From: Caldalkalibacillus thermarum
GTDB taxonomy: Bacteria; Bacillota; Bacilli; Caldalkalibacillales; Caldalkalibacillaceae
Assembly: GCF_014644735.1 (NCBI RefSeq)
Contig: NZ_BMKZ01000005.1
Location: 35,999-99,998, forward strand
Reading direction: 5' to 3'
DNA length: 64,000 nt
A program made the translations under genes and the position numbers. Under the pieces are notes generated by a model. It was given only the letters and a program-made list of their open reading frames with translations. It had not been told where the DNA came from and searched no databases. This document shows positions 30,421-41,718 of this stretch, piece after piece (position 1 is the first letter of the stretch; every line of letters starts with the position of its first letter).

Positions 30421-30778
30421 TTATGGCAAAGGCCCCATCTCGCTGCGAAAAATAGCGGAAATCCATGATTTGTCGGAACACTACCTGGAACAATTGATCT
30501 CCCCGTTGCGCAATGCTGGTCTGGTGAAAAGCATCCGCGGCGCCTACGGAGGCTATGTCCTGGCAAAAAAACCCAGGGAGATTACGGCTGGTGACGTGAT
30601 CCGGGTATTGGAAGGGCCCATCAACCCAGTGGAGTTTGAAGAAGAAAAAGACCCGGCCAAGCGGGACCTGTGGCGGCGCATCCGGGACAGCATTTCAGAG
30701 GTATTGGACTCAACAACATTAGAGGATTTGATCAACTATAAGGATGAGGGCGAAGAGAGCTATATGTTCTATATTTAA
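30362..30778 (+). CDS. cymR: Rrf2-family cysteine metabolism repressor CymR
   Basis: 138 residues from TTG 30362, six bases after CGGAGGTG. Starts MKISTKGQYGLTIMMELA like B. subtilis CymR and shares long stretches with it (LSEHYLEQL, LRNAGLVKSIRGAYGGYVL, ITAGDVIRVLEGPI, VLDSTTLEDL, ESYMFYI). Winged-helix repressor of cystine uptake and cysteine synthesis, acting with CysK. No iron-sulphur Cys triad is present. It precedes iscS and mnmA as in B. subtilis. Confidence 0.92.
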   Translation: MKISTKGQYGLTIMMELANNYGKGPISLRKIAEIHDLSEHYLEQLISPLRNAGLVKSIRGAYGGYVLAKKPREITAGDVIRVLEGPINPVEFEEEKDPAKRDLWRRIRDSISEVLDSTTLEDLINYKDEGEESYMFYI

Positions 30779-30814
30779 ACCAAATTATCCAGTTAAGATT
30801 AGGAGGGGCATACC

Positions 30815-31954
30815 ATGCGCCGTATCTATGTAGATCATGCAGCAACCACACCTGTTCACCCCCGGGTAATTGAAGCCATGCTGCCCTATATGGACAAGCA
30901 GTTTGGCAATCCCTCCAGCATTCATGTTTTCGGACGGGAAACAAAAGCGGCTGTGGAAGAGGCCCGGCGCACCATTGCCCGCTTGCTTGGGGCTGAGGCG
31001 AAACAGATTACTTTTACCAGCGGCGGAACAGAAGCAGATAACATGGCCATTCTCGGTGTTGCCTTTGCTGCTAGAGAAAAAGGGAATCATGTGATTACTT
31101 CTCAGATAGAGCATCATGCTGTGCTGCATGCTTGTCAATATTTAGAATCCCAAGGATTTGCAGTGACTTATCTTCCCGTTGATGAAAACGGCCGTGTACG
31201 CCCTGATGATGTGCGGGAGGCACTGCGGGAAGATACCATCTTAGTCAGTGTGATGTATGCCAACAATGAAACAGGGGCCGTGCAGCCGGTGGAAGAGATC
31301 GGGGCGCTTGTACGGGAGAAAGGAATCCTTTTTCATACCGATGCGGTACAAGCTTTGGGCATGCTCTCCTTTGACGTGTCGACCCTCCCGGTTGATCTGG
31401 TTTCCTTTTCCGGACACAAGATCAACGGGCCCAAAGGAAGCGGCTGTTTGTATGTCCGCGAGACGGTCAAGTTGCACCCCCTTCTGTACGGCGGGGCCCA
31501 GGAGCGCAACCGCCGGGCAGGAACGGAAAATGTGCCAGGCATTATTGGTTTCGCTGAAGCCTTAAAGTTGGCCCAGCAGGATATAGAGGCAAAAAGGGAG
31601 AAATATGCCGGGCTTCGCCAGCGTTTTTTAGATATCCTAAGGGCAGAACAAGTGGTGTTTCAAATCAATGGCGATTTAGACCATTGTTTGCCACATATTG
31701 TTAATCTCAGTTTTGCTGGTGTTAAAGCAGATGCGTTGTTAATGAACCTGGATTTGGAAGGCATTGCTGCTTCAAGCGGTTCGGCCTGCACAGCTGGCTC
31801 GTTGCAGCCTTCCCACGTCATTTTGGCCATGTACGGTGATGAGGAACGGGCGGGAAGCGCCATTCGCTTCAGCTTCGGGCTGGGCAACACGCTGGAACAA
31901 ATCGAAGAGGTGGCTTATAAAACAGCGAGGATCATTAAACGGTTGCAGGCTTAA
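30815..31954 (+). CDS. Cysteine desulfurase (IscS/YrvO type)
   Basis: 379 residues. PLP enzyme removing sulphur from cysteine. PLP Lys in FSGHKINGPKGSG (about 197-209), substrate His region SQIEHHAVLHA (about 96-106), catalytic Cys in SSGSACTAGSLQP (about 322-334). Directly upstream of mnmA, so it probably feeds persulphide to tRNA 2-thiouridine synthesis, as YrvO does in B. subtilis. SD TAGGAGGGG at about 30799-30807. Confidence 0.93.
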   Translation: MRRIYVDHAATTPVHPRVIEAMLPYMDKQFGNPSSIHVFGRETKAAVEEARRTIARLLGAEAKQITFTSGGTEADNMAILGVAFAAREKGNHVITSQIEHHAVLHACQYLESQGFAVTYLPVDENGRVRPDDVREALREDTILVSVMYANNETGAVQPVEEIGALVREKGILFHTDAVQALGMLSFDVSTLPVDLVSFSGHKINGPKGSGCLYVRETVKLHPLLYGGAQERNRRAGTENVPGIIGFAEALKLAQQDIEAKREKYAGLRQRFLDILRAEQVVFQINGDLDHCLPHIVNLSFAGVKADALLMNLDLEGIAASSGSACTAGSLQPSHVILAMYGDEERAGSAIRFSFGLGNTLEQIEEVAYKTARIIKRLQA

Positions 31955-31987
31955 TTACCTGCTCATTGGCCTAGCCTACTTCAATAA

Positions 31988-33172
<1,185 letters not shown>

Positions 33173-33197
33173 AGTTGTCTTAAAAGGAGTCGTTATT

Positions 33198-35501
33198 ATG
33201 GACGTGATTCAACCTTCCCTGTTTGATGAAAGCCGTCCTTACATCAAGGGCAAGCTAAAGTATGAGATTTTCCATAACACGGACAACCTGTACACCGTCA
33301 GTAAAATCAAAATAGTTGAGGCAACTGAGGATATTGATGACAAAGAAATGACGGTAGTAGGCTACTATCCTTCTCTCTTGGAAGGGGAACTGTACACCTT
33401 TTGGGGACAGGTGAAGGAACATCCCCGTTTTGGACGGCAGTACCAGGTTGATTATTTTCGCAAAGAACTTCCCCAGGGGCGGGAAGGTGTGATCCAGTAT
33501 TTATCCAGTGATCTTTTTCCCGGTATAGGAGAAAAAACAGCCACCCGCATTGTGGATACGCTGGGGGAGAAGGCGATTACGCTGATTTTGGAAAATCCGG
33601 ATGTTTTGCAGCAAGTGCCCCGCTTAAGCGAAGAGCAGCGCCAGCTGATGTATCGCAGGTTGTTGGAGTATCAGGGATTGGAACAGATTATGGTCAAATT
33701 GGGTGAATATGGCATAGGATTGTCCCTGTCCATTCAGATTTATCAAACCTATGCTGAGCGGGCGATGCAAGTGTTGGAGGATAATCCCTACCAGCTGATT
33801 GAGGATATCGAGGGCATTGGTTTCAAACGGGCCGACGCCATCGCCCGGGCCATGGGCATCCGTTATGATGCACCAGAACGGATCCGGGCTGCCTGCCATT
33901 ATTTTTTATGGGAGCAGGCGGAGCAGAATGGCCACGTTTATTATCCCCTTGAGCTGGTGATTCCCGGGGTTCAAAAGTGGCTGAACAAGCAAGGGGAAAT
34001 GGAGAGCGGGGAACAAGAGATTGACCAGGGAAGGATTGAACAGCAACTTTTGGAATTGGCCGAAGAGGGGAAGCTTATTTTGGAGGATGACCGTTTGTAT
34101 CTGCCTTCTCTGTTCTTTGCCGAAAAAGGGTTTGCCAAGAAAGTTAAGCAGCTGGTCAAAAGACGGGTAGAGCTGCCAGTTTCTCATGACCAATTTTTAC
34201 GTGCCTTGGGAGAATTGGAAGATAGGCTTGGTATCCAGTATGCGGAGAGCCAGAAACAAGCCATTGAACAAGCTTTGCACAGTTCACTCATGATTTTAAC
34301 GGGAGGGCCAGGGACTGGAAAAACCACCGTGATTAAAGGGATTGTGGAGCTCTTTGCAGCGATTTACGACTTGCCCCTTGATCCTAACGTTTATGCCCAA
34401 AGGGAGGAGCCGTTTCCCTTCTTGCTCGTGGCCCCGACTGGCAGGGCCGCTAAACGGATGGAGGAATCCACTGGACTGCCTGCCTTTACCATTCACCGCT
34501 TGCTGGGCTGGAAAGGGGGACAGGAGTTTGATTATTCGGAAGACCGACCCCTGGAAGGAAAATTGCTTATCGTTGATGAAACGTCCATGATGGATCAGTG
34601 GCTCGCTAACCAACTGTTCCGGGCTCTGCCGGACGATATTCACGTCATTTTGGTGGGGGATCAGGATCAGCTGCCCTCAGTTGGTCCGGGACAGGTGCTG
34701 CGCGATTTGTTGGATAGCGGTCAAATTCCTGTAGTGGAACTGAAGGATGTCTTCCGCCAGGCGCAGGATTCGTCCATCATTAGCCTGGCCCATCAAATTA
34801 AAAACGGCCGCTTGCAGGAGGATATAACCCAGCCCAAGCCTGACCGGCGCTTTTTTCCCTGCTCCAGCGATCAGGTGGTGGATGTGGTCTCGCGGGTGTG
34901 CCAATCCGCTTTAAACAAAGGATATACACCCAAAGACATTCAGGTCTTGGCGCCCATGTACAGGGGGAAAGCCGGGATCGATGCTTTGAACGAAGCGTTA
35001 CAGCAAACGTTTAACCCACCAGCAGAGCACAAGAGGGAATTAAAGGTAAAGGATCACATTTTCCGTGTGGGAGACAAAGTGCTCCAGCTGGTTAACAACT
35101 TGGAGCAACACGTTTTTAACGGGGATATCGGGGAAGTGACCGCTATCCTTTTGGCACAGGAGACGAAAGAGCAGGAAGACCAATTGGTGGTGGCTTTTGA
35201 ACATAAAGAAGTGCGTTACAAGAAGAGTGAACTCCATCAGTTGACCCTGGCCTATTGCTGCTCCATTCACAAATCCCAAGGCAGTGAATACCCCATCGTG
35301 GTTGTTCCTGTTGTGAAATCGTACCAGCGGATGTTAAGGCGCAATTTGTTGTACACCGCCATCACCAGGGGAAAAGAATATTTGATTCTGTGCGGCGAAA
35401 AAGACGCATTTGATGCGGCTATTGACCGGGAGGAGGCAGCGATCCGCTATACCCACTTAAAAGAAACACTTCAGGAGTGGCTGGCTGGCAATCACTCCTA
35501 G
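33198..35501 (+). CDS. recD2: ATP-dependent DNA helicase RecD2
   Basis: 767 residues from ATG 33198 with AAAGGAG at 33183-33189. SF1B 5'-3' helicase. N-terminal OB/helix-hairpin-helix region (FPGIGEKTATRIV, IEGIGFKRADAIA), Walker A LTGGPGTGKTTVIK (about 367-380), LVAPTGRAAKRM, Walker B LLIVDETSMMD, GDQDQLPSVGPGQ, AYCCSIHKSQGSEYP and TAITRGKEYLILCG. Repair and fork maintenance in the absence of RecBC. Same place as B. subtilis yrrC. Confidence 0.95.
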   Translation: MDVIQPSLFDESRPYIKGKLKYEIFHNTDNLYTVSKIKIVEATEDIDDKEMTVVGYYPSLLEGELYTFWGQVKEHPRFGRQYQVDYFRKELPQGREGVIQYLSSDLFPGIGEKTATRIVDTLGEKAITLILENPDVLQQVPRLSEEQRQLMYRRLLEYQGLEQIMVKLGEYGIGLSLSIQIYQTYAERAMQVLEDNPYQLIEDIEGIGFKRADAIARAMGIRYDAPERIRAACHYFLWEQAEQNGHVYYPLELVIPGVQKWLNKQGEMESGEQEIDQGRIEQQLLELAEEGKLILEDDRLYLPSLFFAEKGFAKKVKQLVKRRVELPVSHDQFLRALGELEDRLGIQYAESQKQAIEQALHSSLMILTGGPGTGKTTVIKGIVELFAAIYDLPLDPNVYAQREEPFPFLLVAPTGRAAKRMEESTGLPAFTIHRLLGWKGGQEFDYSEDRPLEGKLLIVDETSMMDQWLANQLFRALPDDIHVILVGDQDQLPSVGPGQVLRDLLDSGQIPVVELKDVFRQAQDSSIISLAHQIKNGRLQEDITQPKPDRRFFPCSSDQVVDVVSRVCQSALNKGYTPKDIQVLAPMYRGKAGIDALNEALQQTFNPPAEHKRELKVKDHIFRVGDKVLQLVNNLEQHVFNGDIGEVTAILLAQETKEQEDQLVVAFEHKEVRYKKSELHQLTLAYCCSIHKSQGSEYPIVVVPVVKSYQRMLRRNLLYTAITRGKEYLILCGEKDAFDAAIDREEAAIRYTHLKETLQEWLAGNHS

Positions 35502-35557
35502 TCATGTTTAAGGGCCAAAAGCCGCAAACTAAAAACGTACGGAAAGGGGGCTTTTCC

Positions 35558-36055
35558 GTGCGTCGCGCATGTGATGTGATTGGTTCTGTCGTGATGAACA
35601 TTACTTCGGGTGAGAATCTGGGCCGGGTGGCCGACTTGGTCTTTGACCGGGAAGGACGCCTGCAGGGACTGGTCCTGGAAAAGCAATCCTGGTTTGGCAA
35701 ACCGCCATTTTTACCTGTATCACACATCCGCAGTATCGGTGAAGACCTGGTGACGGTGGCCCAACCCCTTCCTGAAACACCTAGCACACTTCACGACAAA
35801 TGGTTTTTGTTTCAGCAAGGTCAACCCAGCATGTTGGGTACTCCCGTTGTAACAGCCAACGGGAAACAATTAGGGGTTCTGGAAGATGTATACTTTGATG
35901 AACAATTGGGCACCATAGTAGGGTACGAATTATCGGACGGCTTCTTTAGTGACATGCTGGAGGGACGCCATATGATCCGGCAGCCAGCTAAATTTTTGTT
36001 CGGCAAAGATGCCTTTGTCGTACAGATGTCCCCTGATGACATGTCGCAACAGTAA
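35558..36055 (+). CDS. PRC-barrel domain protein (YrrD-like)
   Basis: 165 residues from GTG 35558, eight bases after AAAGGGGG (35543-35550). Two PRC-barrel repeats: VIGSVVMNITSGENLGRVADLVFD (about 6-29) and LGTPVVTANGKQLGVLEDVYFD (about 88-109). B. subtilis yrrD occupies this place after recD2. Function unknown; PRC barrels often mediate protein contacts or RNA processing. The SD lies in the loop of a short hairpin (ACGGAAA/TTTCCGT, 35539-35559). Confidence 0.75.
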   Translation: MRRACDVIGSVVMNITSGENLGRVADLVFDREGRLQGLVLEKQSWFGKPPFLPVSHIRSIGEDLVTVAQPLPETPSTLHDKWFLFQQGQPSMLGTPVVTANGKQLGVLEDVYFDEQLGTIVGYELSDGFFSDMLEGRHMIRQPAKFLFGKDAFVVQMSPDDMSQQ

Positions 36056-36087
36056 TTGACAGAGGCCGCTCTGTGGGAGGATGTGTC

Positions 36088-36285
36088 ATGCAGTCTGTCT
36101 TTTGTCCCAATTGCAAAGGAAAAGATATTGGCAAAATTGCCACCAGCCAGTATTACTGCTGGGATTGCTTCATTGAATTTGCCGTTGTCAATGGCAAGTA
36201 CGATGTGTTTCAAATCGAAGAAGACGGTTCACTCAGCTCGCTTAATGATCTGTTTGAAGACGATGATTTAGTCCATTCCGTCTAA
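36088..36285 (+). CDS. Small zinc-ribbon-like protein
   Basis: 65 residues from ATG 36088 with GGGAGGATG upstream. Two Cys pairs, CPNC (about 6-9) and CWDC (about 24-27), form a likely zinc ribbon; the rest is acidic (QIEEDGSLSSLNDLFEDDDLVHSV). Function not recognised. It sits in a run of small genes between yrrD and the AI-2E-type transporter. Confidence 0.65.
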   Translation: MQSVFCPNCKGKDIGKIATSQYYCWDCFIEFAVVNGKYDVFQIEEDGSLSSLNDLFEDDDLVHSV

Positions 36286-36314
36286 CGGGGGAATGGATAG
36301 AGAGGGGGATTGTC

Positions 36315-36506
36315 ATGAGACGCGGAATGCTGACCTCTCTGTTAACCATGGGGGGGCTCGTCCTGGCTATGAGGCAATGGATGAGAATGAGATCCCGCCC
36401 AAGGGGACTAAGACGAATCATGACTTTTGTACAAGAAATGATAAGAGAGATGAACCGTTACATGAATCAAACCATCAGAATGATGAGACGCCGAGCGCGG
36501 ATTTAA
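36315..36506 (+). CDS. DUF3918/YrzQ-like small basic protein
   Basis: 63 residues, rich in Arg and Met (MRRGMLTSLLTMGGLVLAM, then RMRSRPRGLRRIMTFVQEM). One short hydrophobic N-terminal segment. GAGAGGGGG precedes the ATG. Size and place match Bacillus YrzQ, found between yrrD and yrrI; identity by context mainly. Confidence 0.55.
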   Translation: MRRGMLTSLLTMGGLVLAMRQWMRMRSRPRGLRRIMTFVQEMIREMNRYMNQTIRMMRRRARI

Positions 36507-36527
36507 CGCTTCCTTTTCCGTCAATTC

Positions 36528-36554
36528 GCCCTTTTCCGTAGGGAAAAGGGCTTT
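36528..36554 (+). terminator. Rho-independent terminator
   Basis: GCCCTTTTCC (36528-36537) pairs perfectly with GGAAAAGGGC (36542-36551), then TTT. Confidence 0.75.
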
Positions 36555-36629
36555 CCATCATGCAGGAATGAATAACGGTCTGGTGGCTCGGCACAGACTA
36601 AGCATAATCACAGAGCAAAGGAGAAGGTG

Positions 36630-37727
36630 ATGAGAACGTTTCTGTCGCTATCCGGTTTGATTGGTTCCAGCGTGATTGTGCTTAGCTTAATCTCCATCTA
36701 TCTGCTGATTTTGATCACACCCTACTTAAGCCCAGTCTTTCATTTGCTGGCTACGGTGTTGATCCCCCTCATTTTGGCTGTCATTGTCGCCTATTTGTTA
36801 CACCCCTTTGTGGAAATGTTGATGAGATTAAAAGTGAAACGTTCACTGGCCATTCTCTTGGTTTATACGCTCTTTTTCGGAGGAATGCTCCTGGCGTGCT
36901 GGCTTCTGTTTCCCTTGTTTGTCGGTCAAATCCGGGGCCTGATGGCCCAGCTGCCTGCCGTCCAAGAACAGCTGATTGAGTGGTACCACCGTTTTGACAA
37001 CCGGATTGAGCAGCTTCCCGGCGGTCTGCACGGAGCGGTCGACGACGTCATACACAATTTTGAACAACACATACGCCAGTGGGTGGAAGAAACGTTGCTC
37101 TCCCTTACGGATACCCTGGGAAATTTTTTTATGTTCCTCGTGGTTCCATTTTTTGCTTTTTACCTGTTGAATGACATTGAGGGCATACAAAAACGGTTGC
37201 TCTTATTAATCCCCAGATCAAAGAGGAAAATGGTGTTTCGTATGTGGCGGAACATTGATAACTCCTTAGGGGAATACATCCGCGGCCAACTGATTGTCAG
37301 TTTATTGGTCGGGTTATTGGCTGTGATCGGTTACTACGCCATCGGGTTGCCGTATGCTCTGTTTTTAGGAACAGTGGTGGGTGTGTTCAACATTATCCCC
37401 TTTTTTGGTCCCATTATAGGTGCGGTACCCAGCAGTTTTGTTGCACTGGTGACTGATCCGGGCCTCATTTTATGGGTCATTGTGATTAATATCATCATAC
37501 AAATATTGGAAGGTAATATGATCAATCCATATATTGTGGGCAAGCGGCTGCACATTCACCCCATGTTGATTATCCTGGCCTTATTGGTCGGAGCTGAAGT
37601 GGGGGGGATTATCGGGCTTCTGTTTGCTGTCCCTGTTTTTGTGATGATCAGGGTCATTGTGGTCAATATTGTGCTCCATATCCGGCGCTACCGGTCCCAA
37701 GAGCGGATCAAAGAAGAAATGGGCTAA
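36630..37727 (+). CDS. AI-2E family (YrrI/UPF0118) membrane transporter
   Basis: 365 residues from ATG 36630, after AAAGGAG. Seven or eight membrane helices in the family arrangement, with an extracytoplasmic helical region (residues about 105-160) and conserved FNIIPFFGPIIGAVPSSFVAL and LEGNMINPYIVGKRLHIHPM. Some relatives export AI-2 or act as Na/H antiporters; the substrate cannot be told. Precedes alaS as in B. subtilis. Confidence 0.88.
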   Translation: MRTFLSLSGLIGSSVIVLSLISIYLLILITPYLSPVFHLLATVLIPLILAVIVAYLLHPFVEMLMRLKVKRSLAILLVYTLFFGGMLLACWLLFPLFVGQIRGLMAQLPAVQEQLIEWYHRFDNRIEQLPGGLHGAVDDVIHNFEQHIRQWVEETLLSLTDTLGNFFMFLVVPFFAFYLLNDIEGIQKRLLLLIPRSKRKMVFRMWRNIDNSLGEYIRGQLIVSLLVGLLAVIGYYAIGLPYALFLGTVVGVFNIIPFFGPIIGAVPSSFVALVTDPGLILWVIVINIIIQILEGNMINPYIVGKRLHIHPMLIILALLVGAEVGGIIGLLFAVPVFVMIRVIVVNIVLHIRRYRSQERIKEEMG

Positions 37728-37766
37728 ATAAAGGGGAAAAGAGAGCAGCGATCAAACGCTCAGCCG

Positions 37767-37796
37767 TTGACAACTCCCCTGGCCACTGGGTATAAT
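37767..37796 (+). promoter_or_regulatory. Promoter of the alaS T-box transcript
   Basis: TTGACA (37767-37772), 18-nt spacer, TATAAT (37791-37796): a near-consensus sigma-A promoter. Confidence 0.75.
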
Positions 37797-37802
37797 GTCC
37801 AC

Positions 37803-38131
37803 AAACAAATGATGGACAAGACGATGACGGAACGAAGTAGGTTAAGTTCCCCATACAGAGAGAAAGCTCCAGTGGCGCTCCTTGTTAGACTTCAGGCTGG
37901 GGTGCCCAGGTTGAGAGAGCTTTTATGAGCGGAATTAACCGAAAGCCATTCCAGAGTGCAGCTAATCCCTGCCGGCCGGACCGTTACCCCGTGGAGTGAT
38001 ACAAGAAGAGCTTTAACCAAGAGCGCTGCTCGTGCTGTGCAAAAGGGCTTTTCTTGTATAAGCAGGGTGGTACCGCGCAAGAGTTTCTCTTTCGTCCCTG
38101 ATCAGAGCGATCGGATGAAAGAGTTTTTTTA
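37803..38131 (+). promoter_or_regulatory. T-box leader of alaS; specifier GCC (Ala)
   Basis: Specifier helix base GGAA (37829-37832) pairs with TTCC (37949-37952); the loop has GAAGTAGG on one side and GAAAGCCA on the other, so the specifier is GCC at 37945-37947. The helix above pairs TTAAGTTCC with GGAATTAA. T-box core AGGGTGGTACCGCG lies at about 38064-38077. The terminator arm CTCTTTC...GAAAGAG is followed by seven T residues (to about 38131). Uncharged tRNA-Ala should allow read-through. Confidence 0.93.
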
Positions 38132-38172
38132 TTTCGATGAGATACAACTGATACAGAGAAGGAGGAACCAGC

Positions 38173-40815
38173 GTGAAACCTTTATCTTCTGCTGAAATCA
38201 GAGAGATGTTTCTTGATTTTTTTAAGGAAAAAGGGCACCGCGTTGAGCCCAGTGCGTCCCTGATTCCCCACGACGACCCGTCGCTGTTGTGGATCAACTC
38301 AGGCGTGGCCACTTTAAAAAAATATTTTGACGGCAGGGTCATTCCTGACAATCCGCGCATTGTCAATTGTCAAAAATCGATCCGCACCAATGATATAGAA
38401 AATGTGGGTAAGACGGCCCGCCACCACACCTTTTTTGAGATGCTGGGGAACTTTTCCATCGGCGACTACTTTAAAAAAGAGGCGATTCACTGGGCCTGGG
38501 AGTTCCTGACCGACCCCCGCTGGATCGGCTTGGATCCAGAGAGACTGTCTGTGACGATTCACCCGGAAGATGATGAGGCCTTTGAAATCTGGCATAAAGA
38601 AATTGGGTTGCCAGAAGAGCGCATTATCAGGCTGGAAGATAACTTCTGGGATATTGGGGAAGGCCCCTGCGGCCCCAACACAGAAATCTTCTATGACCGC
38701 GGGGAAGCTTACGGCAACGACCCGGACGATCCTGAGCTGTATCCTGGCGGCGAAAACGAGCGTTATCTGGAAATTTGGAATCTGGTCTTTTCCCAGTACA
38801 ATCACAATCCTGACGGTTCCTATACCCCGTTGCCGAAGAAAAATATTGACACAGGCATGGGCTTGGAACGGATGGCCTCTGTCTTGCAAGATGTACCCAC
38901 CAACTTTGACACCGATCTGTTCCAGCCCATTATTCAGAAGACGGCTCAGATGTCTGGAAAACCTTACGGAGAAAATAAAGAAGATGACGTTGCTTTTAAA
39001 GTGATTGCCGACCACGTGCGTACCGTGGCCTTCGCCATCGGAGACGGGGCTTTGCCTTCCAACGAAGGAAGGGGCTATGTCATCCGCCGCTTGTTAAGAC
39101 GGGCGGTCCGCTATGGAAAAGAGTTGGGCATCAACGAGCCGTTCTTGTATCAATTGACTCCGGTGGTGGGCGAGATCATGGGCTCCTTCTATCCGGAAGT
39201 TGTGGACAAACGGGAGTTTATCGCCAGTGTGGTTAAAACAGAGGAAGAGCGTTTCCATGAAACGTTGCATGAAGGCTTGTCCATTTTGAGCGGCATGATT
39301 AAGGAGTTGAAAGCCAAAGGCGAAAACCGTCTTTCAGGCCAGCAAGCGTTTACCTTATATGACACCTACGGTTTCCCCCTTGATTTAACCGAGGATTTTG
39401 CCGGGGAGCAAGGAATTGAAGTAGACCGGGAAGGCTTTGAACGGGAAATGGAAACCCAGCGTGAGCGGGCACGGGCTGCAAGGCAAGATGTGGACAGCAT
39501 GCAGGTGCAAGGAGGTGTACTAGGTGATTTTAAAGAAAAAAGTGAGTTTGTCGGTTATGACCAACTCAGAACCCAAGCCAAAGTGCTTGCGTTGATTGTG
39601 GATGACCAGTTTGTCGACATTGTTCCCAGCGGTCAAAGCTGCCAGATTATCCTGGATCAAACCCCCTTTTATGCTGAAAGCGGGGGACAGGTGGCTGACC
39701 AAGGGGTGTTGACGGCAGACGGCCTTGAAGTCCGGATTAAGGATGTCCAAAAAGGCCCGGGCGGTCAACATGTCCATCAGGGGCAAGTGGTGAAAGGGAC
39801 TCTCACTAAAGGAAGCGTGGTGACAGCTGAGATTGACGAAAAGAAGCGGGCGGCGATCGTCAAAAACCATACAGCCACGCACTTGCTGCACCAGGCCTTA
39901 AAAGATGTGCTTGGTGAGCATGTGAATCAGGCTGGTTCTTTGGTGGCACCGGACCGCTTGCGCTTCGACTTCTCCCATTTCAGTGCTTTAAGCGATGAGG
40001 AGTTGCACAAGATTGAAACCTTGGTCAACCAGTGCATCTGGCAACATCTTCCTGTTGAAACCATGTACCGCTCATTAGAGGAAGCCAAAGCGATGGGCGC
40101 TATGGCCCTGTTCGGCGAAAAGTATGGGGAAACGGTACGTGTAGTTAAAGTGGGTGATTACAGCCTGGAACTGTGCGGCGGCTGCCATGTCAAGAACACC
40201 GCAGAAATTGGCCTGTTTAAAATTGTGTCCGAAAGCGGCATTGGAGCTGGCACACGCCGGATTGAAGCTGTTACAGGGCAGTATGCCTATCAACATCTCA
40301 ACCATTATCAAGAGCTGTTGAAAAAAGCTGCAGCCATGTTAAAAACGAAAGCAGACAGCGTTCCAGACCGGATCAACGCCTTGCACGGCCAATTAAAAGA
40401 ATTACAACGGGAAAATGAAGCCCTTAAAGGTAAACTGGCCAAAATAGAAGCTTCCCGCTTGTTGGATCAGGTTCAAGAGGTGGATGGCGTGCCTGTGCTG
40501 GCCGCCAAGGTGTCAGCGACCGACATGGATGACTTGCGCACCCGGGTGGACAACCTGAAACAAAAGCTGGGTTCTGCCGTCATTGTGCTGGGAGCCAATG
40601 TAAACGGTAAAGCCATGGTTGTCACCGGAGTGACCAAAGATCTGGTCAAGAAGGGGTATCATGCTGGGCAATTGATTAAGAAAGTGGCCTCGATCTGTGG
40701 CGGTGGTGGCGGTGGCCGTCCGGATATGGCCCAAGCCGGGGGCAAGGATCCCCATAAATTGGACGAGGCTTTAAAAACTGTGCCGGAACTGGTTAAAACT
40801 GTTTTACAAAGCTAG
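38173..40815 (+). CDS. alaS: Alanyl-tRNA synthetase
   Basis: 880 residues from GTG 38173 with AAGGAGG at 38159-38165. Class II catalytic core ([36 protein letters not shown] in parts, [14 protein letters not shown]), editing domain with [11 protein letters not shown] and CGGCHV zinc-site residues, and a C-Ala domain ending [15 protein letters not shown]. Charges tRNA-Ala and clears Ser/Gly errors. Confidence 0.98.
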   Translation: MKPLSSAEIREMFLDFFKEKGHRVEPSASLIPHDDPSLLWINSGVATLKKYFDGRVIPDNPRIVNCQKSIRTNDIENVGKTARHHTFFEMLGNFSIGDYFKKEAIHWAWEFLTDPRWIGLDPERLSVTIHPEDDEAFEIWHKEIGLPEERIIRLEDNFWDIGEGPCGPNTEIFYDRGEAYGNDPDDPELYPGGENERYLEIWNLVFSQYNHNPDGSYTPLPKKNIDTGMGLERMASVLQDVPTNFDTDLFQPIIQKTAQMSGKPYGENKEDDVAFKVIADHVRTVAFAIGDGALPSNEGRGYVIRRLLRRAVRYGKELGINEPFLYQLTPVVGEIMGSFYPEVVDKREFIASVVKTEEERFHETLHEGLSILSGMIKELKAKGENRLSGQQAFTLYDTYGFPLDLTEDFAGEQGIEVDREGFEREMETQRERARAARQDVDSMQVQGGVLGDFKEKSEFVGYDQLRTQAKVLALIVDDQFVDIVPSGQSCQIILDQTPFYAESGGQVADQGVLTADGLEVRIKDVQKGPGGQHVHQGQVVKGTLTKGSVVTAEIDEKKRAAIVKNHTATHLLHQALKDVLGEHVNQAGSLVAPDRLRFDFSHFSALSDEELHKIETLVNQCIWQHLPVETMYRSLEEAKAMGAMALFGEKYGETVRVVKVGDYSLELCGGCHVKNTAEIGLFKIVSESGIGAGTRRIEAVTGQYAYQHLNHYQELLKKAAAMLKTKADSVPDRINALHGQLKELQRENEALKGKLAKIEASRLLDQVQEVDGVPVLAAKVSATDMDDLRTRVDNLKQKLGSAVIVLGANVNGKAMVVTGVTKDLVKKGYHAGQLIKKVASICGGGGGGRPDMAQAGGKDPHKLDEALKTVPELVKTVLQS

Positions 40816-40830
40816 GTTTTAGAGTACAAT
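40803..40830 (+). promoter_or_regulatory. Candidate promoter for ireB-ruvX-yrzB
   Basis: TTTACA (40803-40808), 16-nt spacer, TACAAT (40825-40830), overlapping the end of alaS. Confidence 0.4.
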
Positions 40831-40884
40831 AGGAAGTAAGTCAGACCGTTGTGCGGATGATGCTGGAAGAAATGGGGGATCAAC

Positions 40885-41160
40885 ATGAGCTCCATGGATC
40901 ACACAATGAAATTTAACGTCAAAGGAGAAAAGGTCGAGGTTGACCCTAAGGAAGTACTGCTAGCCGTCTACAACTCCCTTGAAGAGAAAGGTTACCATCC
41001 CATCAATCAGATTGTGGGGTATCTCCTGTCTGGAGACCCCGCTTATATTCCCAGACATAACAATGCCCGCAGTCTGATTCGTAAAGTGGAACGGGATGAA
41101 TTGATCGAAGAGCTCGTCCGGGCCTATGTGGAACGTTACCGGGAAGAGTCAAAACGCTAG
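40885..41160 (+). CDS. ireB: IreB-family regulatory phosphoprotein (DUF965)
   Basis: 91 residues. Family signature: [55 protein letters not shown] (read in parts), a conserved helical protein. Enterococcal IreB is phosphorylated by the PASTA kinase IreK and affects cephalosporin resistance. B. subtilis YrzL is the syntenic match. SD GGGGG before ATG. Confidence 0.92.
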   Translation: MSSMDHTMKFNVKGEKVEVDPKEVLLAVYNSLEEKGYHPINQIVGYLLSGDPAYIPRHNNARSLIRKVERDELIEELVRAYVERYREESKR

Positions 41161-41224
41161 AAGGAAAATGCAGTGTGCTTGTAAGTCATTAATGGCTGTT
41201 CGCCGTGAGTAAGGAGCAGATGTT

Positions 41225-41644
41225 GTGCGCATCATGGGTTTGGATGTAGGGCAAAAAACGATCGGAGTAAGTGTCAGTGATGAGCTGGGTTGGACGGCTC
41301 AGGGAATTGAGGTGATTAAGCGGACTGACTTGCAACGTGACCTGGCCCGGTTGGAAGAGCTGATCGCCGAATATCAAGTGGGTCAAATTATTGTTGGACT
41401 CCCCAAGAATATGGATGGCACCATCGGTGAAACAGGCACGCGCTGCCAAGCTTTTGCTCAAGTGTTGCGCGAGAAAACGGGTTTGCCGGTCGAGATGTGG
41501 GACGAACGCCTGTCTACCAAGTCAGCTGAACGCATTCTTCTTTCCGCGGACATGAGCCGTAAAAAACGAAAGCAAGTGATTGACAAAATGGCGGCTGTGA
41601 TTATGTTACAAAGTTATCTGGATGCAAAGACTAGAAGCAGGTGA
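41225..41644 (+). CDS. ruvX: Holliday junction resolvase-like RuvX (YqgF)
   Basis: 139 residues from GTG 41225 with AAGGAG at about 41211-41216. RNase H fold: MGLDVGQKTIGVSVSDELG (about 4-22), VGLPKNMDGTIGETG, WDERLSTKSAERIL and MAAVIMLQSYLD. Implicated in pre-16S rRNA 5' end processing. In the conserved ireB-ruvX-yrzB trio. Confidence 0.95.
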   Translation: MRIMGLDVGQKTIGVSVSDELGWTAQGIEVIKRTDLQRDLARLEELIAEYQVGQIIVGLPKNMDGTIGETGTRCQAFAQVLREKTGLPVEMWDERLSTKSAERILLSADMSRKKRKQVIDKMAAVIMLQSYLDAKTRSR

Positions 41645-41653
41645 AGCATTTGT

Positions 41654-41686
41654 CCCGGCTTCCACCCCAGTCTTGTTGAAGCCGGG
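41654..41686 (+). terminator. Stem-loop between ruvX and yrzB
   Basis: CCCGGCTTC (41654-41662) pairs with GAAGCCGGG (41678-41686). No T run follows, so this is a weak terminator or an mRNA processing/stability element. Confidence 0.4.
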
Positions 41687-41718
41687 GTGAATAGACTAAT
41701 TAAAAAAGAGGTGTTACC

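Noticed and set aside
38314..39015. Minus-strand 233-codon frame opposite alaS
   Set aside because: Antisense to conserved synthetase motifs; no independent signal.
40800..41230. CRISPR, tRNA or rRNA genes
   Set aside because: No repeat-spacer pattern or cloverleaf was seen here or elsewhere in the window; only T-boxes and 6S RNA.
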